NCBI GenBank assembly: GCA_005889515.1 | Contig: VBHE01000203.1 | Coordinates: 25,260 to 31,029 of the forward strand | Length of the DNA stretch: 5,770 bases | Direction of reading: 5' to 3' | From: Chloroflexota bacterium | GTDB lineage: Bacteria > Chloroflexota > Dormibacteria > Aeolococcales > Aeolococcaceae | Shown: positions 1 through 4,527 of the stretch, piece after piece | How positions within the stretch are numbered: position 1 is the first letter of the stretch | Layout of the letters: every line of letters begins with the position of its first letter | The notes under the pieces: model-generated | What the model was told of the DNA's origin: nothing | The model's database searches: none | Seen by the model: the letters and a program-made list of their open reading frames with translations, nothing else | Made by a program: the position numbers and the translations under genes

Positions 1-810
1 CTGCAGGGTCTCGGTGTCGACACCACCGGCGGCGCCGACCTGGATGGTCCCGATGCCCGGGGCATAGAACTTGCGCTGGTGGCCGCCCTTGGGATCGTTG
101 GGGGCGAACTCGTCGGTGACGAGCACGTTGTCGTAGCAGCCGGACGACACGCAGGCGTGCTGCCCGGTCTGGAACACGGTGGCGCAGTCCTCGAAGCCCA
201 CCGCCGGCGCGATGCCCTGGCGATACGTCGGCGTGCCGGTCTGCGGGTTGGCGAGCATGACGATCCCCGCGTGCGCGCCGGCGACCGCCGAGAGCCAGGT
301 GGCCGGCGCGCCGGTCACCTGTCCGCCGCTGTACTCCTCCGGGTACTCGCCGAACAGCCAGACCTGCCCGGAGCTGTCCTGCGCGCCGAACCAGAGCTCG
401 GACTCCTGGAGCTGGCTGTCCTGGGTGTCCTGCTCGTAGATCAGGATGGTGTGGACGCCGTCGATCACCTTGGTCAGGTCGGTGATGGTGTCGGTGATGC
501 GGTGCGGGTGCTTGACCCCGCTCTTGTCGATGACCACGCCGTCGAGGAAGGTCTGCGTCCCCGGGACGAGCGGGTTGAAGGTGCTGGTGACGCTCGGGCT
601 CGCCGGGAAGCTCTGCGGGTTGAGCACGGGGATCGGCCCGCAGCTGCTGGACCCGTTCGGGTTGCCCGGGCTCGCGCTGCCCCCACCCGGCGCGGGCTTC
701 GCCGCGTTGCCGTGGCCGGCCGCGGTGGCGACGCCATAGGTTGCGAGCACGAGCAGCGGTACGGCGATCGCTCCGACCCACGCCATGCGGATACGTCGCT
801 GACGGGACAT
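1..810 (-). CDS. Unrecognised secreted protein (C-terminus beyond window)
   Basis: An open frame on the minus strand runs from ATG at 810 to the window edge (270 codons, no stop). A GGGAGGA ribosome site (817-823) supports the start. The N-terminus is a signal peptide: an arginine-rich head (residues 1-8), a hydrophobic core (about 10-30) and a likely cleavage near the Ala-Ala at 30-31. A Gly/Pro/Ser/Asn-rich linker follows (about 33-58). From about residue 68 there is a globular, mostly beta-looking domain rich in Gly, Thr, Asp and aromatics, with Cys at 57, 209, 220 and 225; the last two (C-x4-C) could form a disulfide outside the cell. I recall hypothetical secreted proteins of GC-rich bacteria with similar text (Trp-Phe-Gly-Glu-Tyr, a Tyr-Arg-Gln-Gly stretch) but know no function. 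It may be periplasmic, surface-attached or exported. It has its own promoter, so it is probably not part of the operon ending at 924. Confidence 0.8.
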   Translation of the reverse strand, partial: MSRQRRIRMAWVGAIAVPLLVLATYGVATAAGHGNAAKPAPGGGSASPGNPNGSSSCGPIPVLNPQSFPASPSVTSTFNPLVPGTQTFLDGVVIDKSGVKHPHRITDTITDLTKVIDGVHTILIYEQDTQDSQLQESELWFGAQDSSGQVWLFGEYPEEYSGGQVTGAPATWLSAVAGAHAGIVMLANPQTGTPTYRQGIAPAVGFEDCATVFQTGQHACVSSGCYDNVLVTDEFAPNDPKGGHQRKFYAPGIGTIQVGAAGGVDTETLQ

Positions 811-868
811 CCGGATTCCTCCCTGGGGTCGCGCCGGAGCGCGCCCTCCTCACCTCTTCCTCGGAACA

Positions 869-898
869 ACCTTAACGAAGTATGAATTTCCCTGTCAA
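869..898 (-). promoter_or_regulatory. Sigma-70-type promoter of the secreted-protein gene
   Basis: On the minus strand a perfect -35 hexamer TTGACA (893-898) is followed after 18 bases by TAAGGT (869-874), which fits the TANNNT form of -10 boxes in high-GC bacteria. The stretch is distinctly more AT-rich than its surroundings and lies about 60 bases upstream of the ATG at 810. The -10 match is only moderate, so the exact start of transcription is inference. Confidence 0.6.
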
Positions 899-923
899 CC
901 GGCGAGGCGTTCGTGGCCTTCGG

Positions 924-1418
924 TCAGTCGCGGTCGCGATCGACCGCGGCGCGGGCAGCGCGCTCCACGATGCCCGCCAGCCTTCCGAGCCGGCGCGCGG
1001 TGCGGTCCACCAGCGGGGGCCCGGACGGCGGCGGCGGAGACGGCGACGTCCGCGGTCGGGGTGCGGCGCGCCCCCGGGCGCGGTAGTCGGTGCGCACCAG
1101 CAGGAGGAGGAGCACCGCAGCGGCGGGCTCGGTGACCGCGGCGAGGGCCGCGCCCTCCATGCGGGGGACCAGGGGGAGGAGGGCGAGCGCCGCGATGAGC
1201 AGGACGTCGAGCACCCGGTGGCCTGCGGGCGAGCACCAATGGACGACGGCGAGGCGTCCGCGGGTGACGACCGCGGGCACCATCACCGCGATCCCGGCGC
1301 AGAGGGTCGCGGGCGACCCGGTCACGTGGAGGGAGAGCGACACCAGCGCGAGGCCGACGAGGGTCTCGGCGACGCGGTGGAGCTCGAGGGACAGGCGCCC
1401 GCCGGCGGATGCGCCCAC
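924..1418 (-). CDS. Four-helix membrane protein of unknown function
   Basis: The frame starts at GTG 1418, four bases after the TGA of the MauE-redoxin gene, with GAGG at 1428-1431 as a possible ribosome site. This points to translational coupling. The product has 164 residues: four hydrophobic segments (about 17-31, 38-56, 69-85 and 88-110), then a basic, Pro/Ser-rich stretch (about 112-136) and an Arg/Ala-rich helix with charged ends (137-164) that is probably cytoplasmic. Cysteines at 40 and 62 fall in or beside membrane segments. The open frame extends upstream to 1634, but that part lies antisense-shifted inside the redoxin domain and looks like Arg/Ser-rich shadow sequence, so the later GTG is preferred. 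I recognise no family. From its position it may be an accessory subunit of the MauE-redoxin system. Confidence 0.68.
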   Translation of the reverse strand: MGASAGGRLSLELHRVAETLVGLALVSLSLHVTGSPATLCAGIAVMVPAVVTRGRLAVVHWCSPAGHRVLDVLLIAALALLPLVPRMEGAALAAVTEPAAAVLLLLLVRTDYRARGRAAPRPRTSPSPPPPSGPPLVDRTARRLGRLAGIVERAARAAVDRDRD

Positions 1419-1422
1419 GCGG

Positions 1423-2460
1423 TCAGACCTCGATCGGCTGCCGGAGCTCGGCGCGGGTGTCGAGCACCCGCACCAGCAGCCCGCGGATGGCATCGGCCCC
1501 CGCCGCCACTGAGGAGCGCACCCGGCCGTCGGCGCCGATGAGCACCGCGCTCGGTGTCGGGAGCGCGCGATAGGCGAGCGCCACGGTGTTCTCCGGGTCG
1601 AGCAGCACCGGCTCGAGGTCGTGCCCCCTCGCATGAGCGCGGTTCTCCGCCTCGTCGCCCCGGGCCACGATGGCGACGGTCACCCGCGACGCGTGCTCGC
1701 GCTGCCAGTGGGCGAGGTCGGGCAGGAGGGCGGCGCAGGGCCGGCAGGCCGGCGACACGAACAGGGCGAGCACCGGCCGCCCGGCGCCGACCAGGTCGTC
1801 GAGGCTGACCGTGCGGCCCGACACCGCCGGGAGGGTGAAGGCGGGCGCGGGGGTGCCCACCTCGAGCCCCTCGCCCAGCCCCGGCGATCCCTCGAGCGCC
1901 TCGATCCGCAGCAGGAGGCGGCCCTGCTGGCGGAGGAGCTGGAGGACCAGCCATCCCTGGGCGGCGAGCGCCAGGGCGACGGCGACGGCGACGGCGAGCT
2001 CGAGGCGGTCGCGGGTGGAGAGATCGCCGACCCAGGTGACCGCGCTGACCACCCCTGTCCCCGCCCCGCCGATGAGGGCCAGCACACTCAGGCCGCCGAG
2101 CAGCGCGTTGCGCACCAGGGTCCCCGCCCCGATCGGCGCCGAGTGGACCTGGCCGAAGCAGTGGCAGTCGGGGGTCCGCCCCCCGGCGAGGGAGACGGCG
2201 ATCGCCAGCGAGAACACGGCGAGGAGGAGCAGGGCGCCCGCCGCCCCCGGACGGACGGCGGGATCGACCAGGAGGCATCCCGCGACCGCGAGCTCCGCCA
2301 GGGGAAGGAGGATGGAGAGCGCCGGCACCGCCGCCGCGGGCGCACCGAAGGCGGCGAGCGCGGTCCGCGTCCCGTCGCGGTCGCGCAGCTTCGCCAGCCC
2401 GGCGACGGCGAAGACCGCGGCGAGGACCAGACGCATGGCGACGAGGAGGCCCGACGGCAC
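1423..2460 (-). CDS. MauE/DoxX-type membrane protein fused to a thioredoxin-like domain
   Basis: The product has 345 residues. Residues about 8-170 hold several transmembrane helices of the MauE/DoxX type with the hallmark Asp-Cys-His-Cys-Phe-Gly motif (C99 and C101). A short linker follows, then from about 200 a redoxin domain of the AhpC/TlpA kind with a CRPC active site (C239, C242) after a Phe-Val-Ser-Pro strand and a Thr-Pro likely to be the cis-proline loop (P303). MauE is known from methylamine utilisation, where MauE and the thioredoxin-like MauD help form disulfides in the small subunit of methylamine dehydrogenase. This protein appears to combine both roles in one chain, passing electrons across the membrane to an extracytoplasmic thiol domain; the substrate is unknown. 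Neither mau structural genes nor tryptophylquinone genes are nearby. The GTG at 2460 is chosen because GGAG (2469-2472) sits 8 bases upstream; ATG 2436 is the alternative. Confidence 0.85.
   Translation of the reverse strand: MPSGLLVAMRLVLAAVFAVAGLAKLRDRDGTRTALAAFGAPAAAVPALSILLPLAELAVAGCLLVDPAVRPGAAGALLLLAVFSLAIAVSLAGGRTPDCHCFGQVHSAPIGAGTLVRNALLGGLSVLALIGGAGTGVVSAVTWVGDLSTRDRLELAVAVAVALALAAQGWLVLQLLRQQGRLLLRIEALEGSPGLGEGLEVGTPAPAFTLPAVSGRTVSLDDLVGAGRPVLALFVSPACRPCAALLPDLAHWQREHASRVTVAIVARGDEAENRAHARGHDLEPVLLDPENTVALAYRALPTPSAVLIGADGRVRSSVAAGADAIRGLLVRVLDTRAELRQPIEV
1975..1998. repeat. Short GGCGAC hexamer tandem repeat inside the MauE domain
   Basis: Three perfect GGCGAC units (1975-1992) and a fourth with one change (1993-1998) occur in a row. 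On the minus strand they encode alternating Ala-Val within a transmembrane helix of the MauE domain. Gain or loss of one unit would add or remove two residues without shifting the frame, so slippage would be tolerated. Confidence 0.7.
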
Positions 2461-2534
2461 GGTGTCGTCTCCGCTCAGGGGTGGCCCGTCGGTGGGGTGT
2501 GGCGGAGCTTACCCGCGCACCCTGGCCGAGGAGA

Positions 2535-2684
2535 CTATCCGCACGAGCTCACGAGATTGGGGCTCCCGTAGCTGCTCCTGCACTTGAGCCCGGCGCAGCA
2601 GTCCGAGTCCGGCTTCAGCGCCTGCCGCCGGGTGAGCCCGTCCGCGGCCATCGCCTTGGCGAGCCGGTCGAATCCGTCGGACAT
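2535..2684 (-). CDS. Small cysteine-rich peptide (49 residues) upstream of MauE-redoxin
   Basis: The ATG at 2684 has a near-perfect ribosome site, AAGGAGG at 2694-2700, with 9 bases of spacing; this is the strongest such site in the window. The frame ends at TAG 2535-2537, 74 bases before the MauE-redoxin start. Residues 1-24 form a charged, amphipathic-looking helix containing FDRLAKAMA and RRQALK. Residues 25-49 are Cys/Ser/Gly-rich, with Cys at 29, 30, 35 and 48 (CC-x4-C-x12-C). From memory, N-termini of this style in GC-rich soil bacteria often lead into a hydrophobic Tat-like segment and a cysteine-rich body. Here the hydrophobic part is absent, and Lys24 is followed directly by the Cys-rich tail. 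It could be a short secreted or modified peptide, a substrate for the adjacent thiol-redox protein, or an internally deleted remnant. No function is known to me. Confidence 0.6.
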   Translation of the reverse strand: MSDGFDRLAKAMAADGLTRRQALKPDSDCCAGLKCRSSYGSPNLVSSCG

Positions 2685-3270
2685 GTCGCATCCCCTCCTT
2701 CCCGCCGAGGAACCCGAAAACGCCATCCATGGTGACGCCCCGTCCCCTCCGTATCATCGCGGCATCGACGCTGAGCTCCGCGGCGACCGCGTGCTCCTCG
2801 TGCCGGTCGCAGCCGAGCACGTCCCCGAGCTGCGCCGGATCCTCCACACCCCGGAGGTGCACCACCGCTGGGGCGACGAGGACACGGCGCCCGACTGGCC
2901 GTTCGACGACCCGGACAGCACCCGCTACACCGTCGTCGTCGAGGGCGCCGTCCGCGGGCTCATCCAGTACGGCGAGGAGAACGAGCCCGCGTACCGGCAC
3001 GCGTCGATCGACATCTTCCTCGACCCCGCGGTGCACGGCCGGGGCGCCGGCCGCGACGCGGTGCGCACCCTCGCCCGCCACCTGGTGCGCAAACGCGGCC
3101 ATCACCGCCTGGTGATCGACCCGGCGGCGGACAACGAGGCCGCGATCCGCTGCTACGCGGCGGTCGGGTTCAGGCCGGTCGGCCGGATGCGCCGCTACGA
3201 GCGCGACGCCGACGGGCGCGGCTGGCACGACGGCCTGCTCATGGACCTGCTCGCCGAGGAGCTCGTCTAG
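2683..3270 (+). CDS. GNAT N-acetyltransferase, aminoglycoside 6'-acetyltransferase-like
   Basis: A GNAT-fold enzyme that would transfer acetyl from acetyl-CoA to an amine. Counting from ATG 2683 (195 residues), the first strand is at about 34-42 (Leu-Arg-Gly-Asp-Arg-Val). The Ile-Asp-Ile-Phe-Leu-Asp-Pro strand leads into the acetyl-CoA pyrophosphate loop HGRGAGR (118-124), followed by an Asn-x2-Ala-x3-Tyr-x3-Gly-Phe motif (151-163) typical of the C-terminal half. The overall pattern, including Trp-His-Asp-Gly near the end, resembles AAC(6')-like acetyltransferases annotated in actinobacteria; real drug resistance is unproven. The start is weak: ATG 2683 has no visible ribosome site and adds about 27 residues without family resemblance. 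GTG 2791 (just before the first strand), or an unusual start after the TATCAT box at 2752-2757, are alternatives. The stop overlaps that of merB tail to tail. Confidence 0.8.
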   Translation: MSHPLLPAEEPENAIHGDAPSPPYHRGIDAELRGDRVLLVPVAAEHVPELRRILHTPEVHHRWGDEDTAPDWPFDDPDSTRYTVVVEGAVRGLIQYGEENEPAYRHASIDIFLDPAVHGRGAGRDAVRTLARHLVRKRGHHRLVIDPAADNEAAIRCYAAVGFRPVGRMRRYERDADGRGWHDGLLMDLLAEELV

Positions 3271-3932
3271 AGCGCGGCGCCGACGCGCGCGTGGATGAAA
3301 CGCCGCCCCAGCTCGAAGCCCTCGTCGAGGCTGAGGAGGAAGCCGTCGGGCCGATCGGCGAGCCATCGCGCCCCGGCGTCGGGCGAGGCGAGGAAGAGGA
3401 CGTGGTGGCAGAACGTGGTGATGATGTCGTCCGCCCACTCGCGCTCCGGCCGCAGGAAGGAGAGCACCGCCTGCGCGGGCTCGACCGTCCTGATTCCCGT
3501 CGGCGCCACGGTCAGGGAGATGTCGCGGCCGGTGTCGGGGCAGTGCGAGCCCACCTCGGCGACCCGGTCGAGCAGGGGTGCGAGGAAGAGCGTGTCCCAG
3601 GCGCACCAGGTGTGGAGCTCGCGACCGCCGACGCGGAAGCGGTGGGCGGTCCGGGGGATGCAGAGCCCCCAGAAGCCGACGATCCTGCCCGCCTCGTCCC
3701 GAAACACCCCCGGCCAGGCGTCCAGCGCCCGCGCGACCTCCGCAGCGGCGATGCCGGAGCGCTCGACCAGGAGGTCCTCGTCGACCGGCTCGCCCTCGGC
3801 GAGGGAGCGGTAGACGGTGACCGCGAGCCTCTGCCCGGTCGGGTCGAGCTCCGGCGATGCCGCGATCAGCGCCGCGGCGAGCTCGCCGACGGGCGGCCCC
3901 GGGACCCGCACCCCACCGGTCACCGCCCGCAT
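3267..3932 (-). CDS. merB: Organomercurial lyase MerB
   Basis: MerB cleaves the carbon-mercury bond of compounds such as methylmercury in the cytoplasm, releasing Hg(II) for MerA. The 221-residue product is close to the roughly 212 of plasmid MerB. All catalytic residues are visible: Trp-Cys-Ala-Trp-Asp gives C110 and D113 (matching C96/D99 of the E. coli R831b enzyme) and Phe-Cys-His-His gives C175 (matching C159). The structural cysteine equivalent to C117 is C131, with the same 21-residue spacing. An N-terminal winged-helix-like region spans about 30-85. ATG 3932 overlaps the end of the transporter gene by 13 bases; GTG 3923 in the same frame would give a GTGA stop/start overlap. Either way, translation is probably coupled. 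It is the last gene of the regulator-transporter-merB operon. Confidence 0.95.
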   Translation of the reverse strand: MRAVTGGVRVPGPPVGELAAALIAASPELDPTGQRLAVTVYRSLAEGEPVDEDLLVERSGIAAAEVARALDAWPGVFRDEAGRIVGFWGLCIPRTAHRFRVGGRELHTWCAWDTLFLAPLLDRVAEVGSHCPDTGRDISLTVAPTGIRTVEPAQAVLSFLRPEREWADDIITTFCHHVLFLASPDAGARWLADRPDGFLLSLDEGFELGRRFIHARVGAAL

Positions 3933-4147
3933 CCCCGCAGATGGCGCCGTCGCAGGGCGATCGCGGCGAGCACCACGGCCACCACCACAAGTCCGGCGAG
4001 CCAGCCGGCGTGGGTGCCGGCCCACGCCGCGACGCCGAGCCCGGCGACGGCGGCGGCCAGCGCCGGAGCCGCGCAGCACAGGAGCGCGATCAGCGCGGCA
4101 CCCCCGATCCAGACGCCGCTGCGTCCGCCGCTCTGGGTCACATCCAC
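3920..4147 (-). CDS. MerF-like small mercuric ion transporter
   Basis: A 75-residue protein with two transmembrane helices (about 13-38 and 47-65) and a basic C-terminal tail (Arg-Arg-Arg-His). Helix 1 contains a vicinal cysteine pair followed by proline, Leu-Cys-Cys-Ala-Ala-Pro (C24, C25, P28), the arrangement MerT and MerF use to pass Hg(II) through the membrane. Length, the two-helix topology and a further cysteine in the cytoplasmic tail (C73) fit MerF best, although MerF has a second adjacent pair there while this protein has only one Cys. The start is GTG 4147, overlapping the end of the regulator frame (TGA 4138-4140); GTG 4141 would form a GTGA overlap. Its place between regulator and merB supports the role. 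The sequence is divergent, so the assignment rests on topology, the motif and context. Confidence 0.72.
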   Translation of the reverse strand: MDVTQSGGRSGVWIGGAALIALLCCAAPALAAAVAGLGVAAWAGTHAGWLAGLVVVAVVLAAIALRRRHLRGCGR

Positions 4148-4447
4148 ACCGGCCCGATGCGGTCGCAGGAGGCGAGGTGCTCGGCGCGCGGCGCCGCCAC
4201 CTCGGCACTGCGGGCGAGGAGCTCACCGAGGCGGGGGATGCTCAGCCGGTAGGCGACCTCGCGTCCGCGTCGCTCGGGTGCTCACCCGCGGCTGGAGGCC
4301 GCCGACGGCGTCGACGATCTCGCCCACGGTTCGGTCGCCGTCCTCGAGCAGCTGGATGATGCGCAGCCGGGTCGGGTCGCCGAGCACGCGGAAGAGGCGG
4401 GCGAGGACGGTGGGGTCGGCCGCGGTGGCGGCGGTTCGGCTCGGCAT
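4138..4447 (-). pseudogene. ArsR-family metal-sensing repressor, broken by internal deletion and frameshift
   Basis: ATG 4447, with GGGAGG just upstream, opens a clear ArsR/SmtB winged-helix repressor: Leu-Phe-Arg-Val-Leu-Gly-Asp-Pro-Thr-Arg-Leu-Arg (18-29) and the start of the DNA-binding helix-turn-helix through Pro-Arg-Val-Ser-Thr (53-57). At about 4276 the frame is lost. The next frame immediately continues the family pattern as Glu-Arg-Arg-Gly-Arg-Glu-Val-Ala-Tyr-Arg-Leu and runs 45 residues to TGA 4138-4140, ending near a Ser-Cys-Asp. Relatives have about 13 residues here (His-Leu-x-Cys-Leu-Arg-x-Cys-Gly-like), so roughly 38 bases appear missing, removing half of the recognition helix and likely metal-binding cysteines. 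As written, translation goes out of frame and stops at 4223-4225 (74 residues). ArsR-type regulators control mercury operons in some actinobacteria. An assembly error is possible. The upstream ATG 4489 lies in the promoter region and is not favoured. Confidence 0.8.
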
Positions 4448-4527
4448 CCTGCCTCCCTCATATCCGGCTGTCCGTATACTACAATGCATCCGGCCAGCCG
4501 TATGTGTTGGATCCGGGGGAGATAGAG
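4448..4527. promoter_or_regulatory. Divergent mer promoter/operator region with tandem operator-like repeats
   Basis: This short AT-richer gap separates the regulator operon (minus) from merA (plus). It holds two direct copies of ATCCGGCnnnCCGTAT, at 4462-4477 and 4488-4503, offset by 26 bases; a third ATCCGG occurs at 4511-4516. CGGCTG (4465-4470) and CAGCCG (4495-4500) also form an inverted pair, flanked by CATA/TATG. Candidate -10 boxes for merA are TATACT (4475-4480) and TACAAT (4480-4485), lying between or on the repeats; no clear -35 is visible. On the minus strand TAGTAT (4476-4481) is a weaker -10. A repressor bound here could block both directions. Confidence 0.6.

Noticed and set aside
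79..885. Long plus-strand open frame of 268 codons over the secreted-protein gene
   Set aside because: It has Arg/Gly/Ala/Asp-rich composition and no recognisable domain. The opposite strand carries a ribosome site, a signal peptide and a promoter.
899..923. Possible terminator hairpin after the operon ending at 924
   Set aside because: Only a four-base AGGC/GCCT stem is seen, with an interrupted extension and no T-run, so it is not supportable.
1621..2571. Plus-strand open frame of 316 codons opposite the MauE-redoxin gene
   Set aside because: It is low-complexity, charged and Gly/Arg-rich, typical of an antisense shadow in GC-rich DNA. The minus strand encodes clear MauE and redoxin motifs.
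2509..3990. Minus-strand open frame of 493 codons spanning peptide, GNAT and merB regions
   Set aside because: It runs antisense to the GNAT gene and out of frame with merB; no family motif is visible in it.
4448..4489. Earlier ATG at 4489 for the ArsR regulator
   Set aside because: It would add 14 residues encoded inside the promoter/operator repeats and has no ribosome site, whereas ATG 4447 has GGGAGG upstream.
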